From contig OX365948.1 of NCBI GenBank assembly GCA_947247005.1, forward strand, positions 11,893,455 to 11,957,454: a stretch of DNA of 64,000 nt, read 5' to 3'. The first letter of the stretch is position 1, and each line of letters starts with the position of its first letter. The notes beneath the pieces were generated by a model that was not told the origin of the DNA, did not search any database, and was given only the letters and a program-made list of their open reading frames with translations. Shown one piece after another: positions 62,401-64,000 of this stretch. Source of the stretch: Spisula solida (lineage: Eukaryota > Mollusca > Bivalvia > Venerida > Mactridae). The position numbers and the translations under genes are program-made.

Positions 62401-63635
62401 CATAAGGGTTACACATTCTGGAATAGATACAATATAATGTCAAAGGGACATTCATACACCCCCCAACTTATCTCGAGCATACAATAAAACCAAACTCATC
62501 TCTAGCATGATAAAACAGACATATTACAACATGTACCTATATTATCACATGTACCCATATTATAACATGTACCTTTGCGTGCAGATCCTGGTCGTGTTAA
62601 ATGAGTGGTTACTGCATGTTTCGATCTGTGAGATGCCTTTCTGTATTCCTAAAATTAAAATATACATTGTATAGCACAAACAATAAAGAGACTGCCCAGA
62701 GAAATATACAAGCTCTTGGGGTGCGGGTCTGGTATGCTTAACCCCTACACTACAGACAACAATACCCAAATAATTGGACTCACACACTTTAGCTTGGCAA
62801 ATCAAGTTAAATACTTCAATTTTCAATAATAATCTATTGTTATCTTGTCAATTAAGTTATAAACAAACCTGTAACTGTGTGGTACATTACAAAAATGTCT
62901 TTATCTGCATTCTGCAAAGTTGTTTGGTACCTCAGCAGGACAGTGTCTGGGGACATGTTTTAAAATTAACAAATTTTTAACATTATTATTTATACATAAA
63001 TTTATGAACGATGTAATGTAAATGACACTGACGCAGGAGTTTGTAGTATAGTATCAATTATAATAGGTTAGCTCTGTATATTAGGCCTGTGATTGCACCA
63101 AGAGCAAAAAGGCTCAAATAACCTATGGTAGGCCCCTCCCCTTGCAAAAACATCATCAGACTGAATCAGGAGCCTTTTGCTTCAAAGAGTTTAAGACAAA
63201 AAGGAGGAAAACAGCCTAAAGGAGGAAGAATCACTTAAAATAGTCAAGCTGAAAATAAGTGAGAAACTTACGATTTCATCAGGAGTTGCTTTGTATGCAT
63301 CTAAGTCATTGACAGTGTACTAAAAATGAAAAAAAACAACATTGATTTAGTTTTTGTTTAGTTTTGTTTCATGAGATTACACTTATTTAAAAATCTATAA
63401 TTTAATACATATTTTGAATAATAATGTATACAAGTGCTAAGTAAGCTAAACAAAAGTTATATAGCATATCTACCAGTATCTTTTTTACACAAATATCAGT
63501 AATTTTTGACAATACAATTCAAACACTAATCACATGTTATTTGAATATTTAGTATCTTACATCCCAGTCCTTTAATTTTCTTCCACTGCTCTTTTTCCTA
63601 GGAGGATTTCTACCACCAACACGTACAAATGACAT
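50427..63635 (-). CDS. SPICE1: Spindle and centriole-associated protein 1
   Basis: A coiled-coil protein of centrioles and spindle microtubules needed, in human cells, for centriole duplication and chromosome congression. Fifteen coding exons in order: 63635-63561, 63319-63272, 62648-62573, 62196-62114, 61489-61418, 61006-60841, 60350-60129, 59035-58857, 58582-58340, 56578-56486, 56008-55807, 54180-54052, 53335-52371, 51702-51607, 50528-50427. They sum to 2751 nt (916 residues; human 855), all phases matching. Family matches: MSFVRV at the start, IMKEVLYDQKQ and LEKSDTMM (human [20 protein letters not shown]), and FPSVTTAP. The best-conserved block (residues 308-388) reads LEDEIAEYELHTGR ... 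GYTLAIVDSVTKLTRYLKECELRL ... ALVDALTS. Later come VMLSPPVRRS and IAALNQQHAEAQRRL. Exon 13 (residues about 530-851) is glutamine-rich, unlike the vertebrate protein. The ATG immediately follows a 3' splice site (TTTCAG), so a non-coding leader exon lies upstream, probably beyond the window. Confidence 0.94.
51177..51530 (+). repeat. tRNA-derived SINE in SPICE1 intron 13
   Basis: The head TGGCCTAAAGGTAGGATGCC (A-box-like) and GGGTTCAATCCC (B-box) are spaced as in tRNA genes but the cloverleaf is incomplete. The body differs from the SINE at 2244, so this is a second SINE family. It is in the sense orientation opposite to SPICE1. Confidence 0.65.
52480..52760 (-). repeat. SPICE1: Coding CAA/CAG repeat tract in SPICE1
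   Basis: Read on the coding strand, interrupted CAA and CAG codons encode several glutamine runs (up to about 11 Q in a row) mixed with H, L, M and R. CAA/CAG mixing suggests selection for glutamine rather than a pure triplet expansion. Length is likely to vary between individuals. The opposite strand gives a leucine-rich open frame (52611-52844) that is only a shadow. Confidence 0.85.
56855..57960. repeat. TACCCCCGCA-ended repeat split by a transposon
   Basis: Outer ends TATACCCCCGCAGGC and GTGCGGGGGTATAAC are inverted. The interior includes GGGCCATAATTCTGCC and a CAGACAGACAGAC simple repeat near 57885-57910. The sequence is interrupted at 56934-57789 by a MITE; joining the flanks at one TA restores continuous repeat sequence. 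It lies in SPICE1 intron 9. Confidence 0.75.
56934..57789. mobile_element. 856-bp pogo/Tigger-like MITE
   Basis: Left end CAGTCAGATCTCGATACAAC and right end inverted, GTTGTAACGAGATCTGACTG, flanked by TA. Internal words TGTCGTTATAACGAA and TTGTCGGTATA recur near both ends. CAGTC-type ends with a TCGTTATAACGAC core and TA target are characteristic of the pogo/Tigger branch. No transposase frame remains. Confidence 0.88.
59232..60044. repeat. TATCCCCCGCC-ended repeat with internal tandem units
   Basis: Starts TATCCCCCGCC and ends GGCGGGGGATA, inverted. Inside, GTTTCATGAAATTCTACC and TAACTCTAAGGAAAATTGACC recur, the reverse-strand counterpart of the array at 22380-23480. A GACTGACTGACTGAC stretch lies near the right end. 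It is in SPICE1 intron 7. Confidence 0.75.
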
Positions 63636-64000
63636 CTGAAATAAAGCAGATTTAATGAATGAATATATACTTGTGCAAGTGAACTAGACGTCCCAATCTA
63701 CATTAACAATGTATTATTACATGTTTTCTAACTCTCCTGAATTGATTGGGAGTGGCCAATTTTTTGTCCCTAGCCACAAGGCGTATCAACCAAAAAAGCA
63801 GTGACTCCTATATAAGTTCATTCAACACAACAATATGTGGAAAATAGTTAATGAATCATCATCAAAAGAGGGATACAATACTTAATCACCTTCAATCTTC
63901 ATCTCTTGGAAAGACAAGTTCAGCCTAGTCTGCCAATCTGGTTTAATCTGTAACAACCCCTAATTTTGAATTTTAGTTCTAAGAAAGACAGACTTTTAAA
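63636..64000. other. SPICE1: Upstream flank or leader intron of SPICE1
   Basis: Read on the minus strand this ends TTTATTTCAG directly before the SPICE1 ATG, so it is intronic sequence between a non-coding first exon and the first coding exon. I cannot identify the first exon or promoter here; nothing else is recognisable. Confidence 0.5.

Overview
The window is eukaryotic DNA, most probably from a bivalve mollusc. Every real gene is split into short exons by GT...AG introns in AT-rich DNA. The introns and spacers are packed with repeats of the kind common in bivalve genomes: modules rich in AGGTCA, a GGGGGCATA-ended family, tRNA-derived SINEs and many small inverted-repeat transposons. The species cannot be fixed from the sequence alone. 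I rebuilt exons by hand from splice signals, reading-frame phase and protein similarity; all four gene models keep phase from start to stop.

Layout. (1) 1003-30924, + strand: a 23-exon gene for a ~925-residue F-box protein with cysteine-containing leucine-rich repeats, probably the substrate-recognition subunit of an SCF ubiquitin ligase. Its introns hold most of the mobile DNA. (2) 32938-35800, - strand: GADD45GIP1 (mitoribosomal protein mL64/CRIF1), 3 exons. (3) 36026-43254, + strand: HM13, the signal peptide peptidase of the ER membrane, 10 exons, ~375 residues, with both catalytic aspartates. GADD45GIP1 and HM13 lie head to head with only 225 bp between their start codons. (4) 43255-50426: the HM13 3' UTR, then a spacer with a Penelope-like retroelement remnant and small inverted-repeat elements. 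(5) 50427-63635, - strand: SPICE1, the spindle and centriole protein, 15 coding exons, ~916 residues, including one large glutamine-rich exon. The four genes serve unrelated basic functions and do not form a pathway.

Mobile DNA. The clearest element is a 4,268-bp transposon (8189-12456) with perfect 62-bp terminal inverted repeats and a 3-bp target duplication. It split a tandem array made from the end of F-box exon 8. Other elements with defined ends are a hAT-type MITE (4615-5071), a deleted mariner with a transposase scrap (29338-29962), and three TA-flanked pogo/Tigger-like MITEs (25182-25641, 49581-49731, 56934-57789).

The most unusual pattern is that three exon/intron junctions have become minisatellites: the donor side of F-box exon 8 (88-bp units), the acceptor side of F-box exon 12 (31 copies of a 54/55-bp unit), and the acceptor of HM13 exon 7 (five copies, mostly 40 bp). 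Each unit carries a copy of a splice-site-like sequence next to the true one. I also report perfect nuclear-receptor-type palindromes inside intronic repeats and two hammerhead-ribozyme-like cores.
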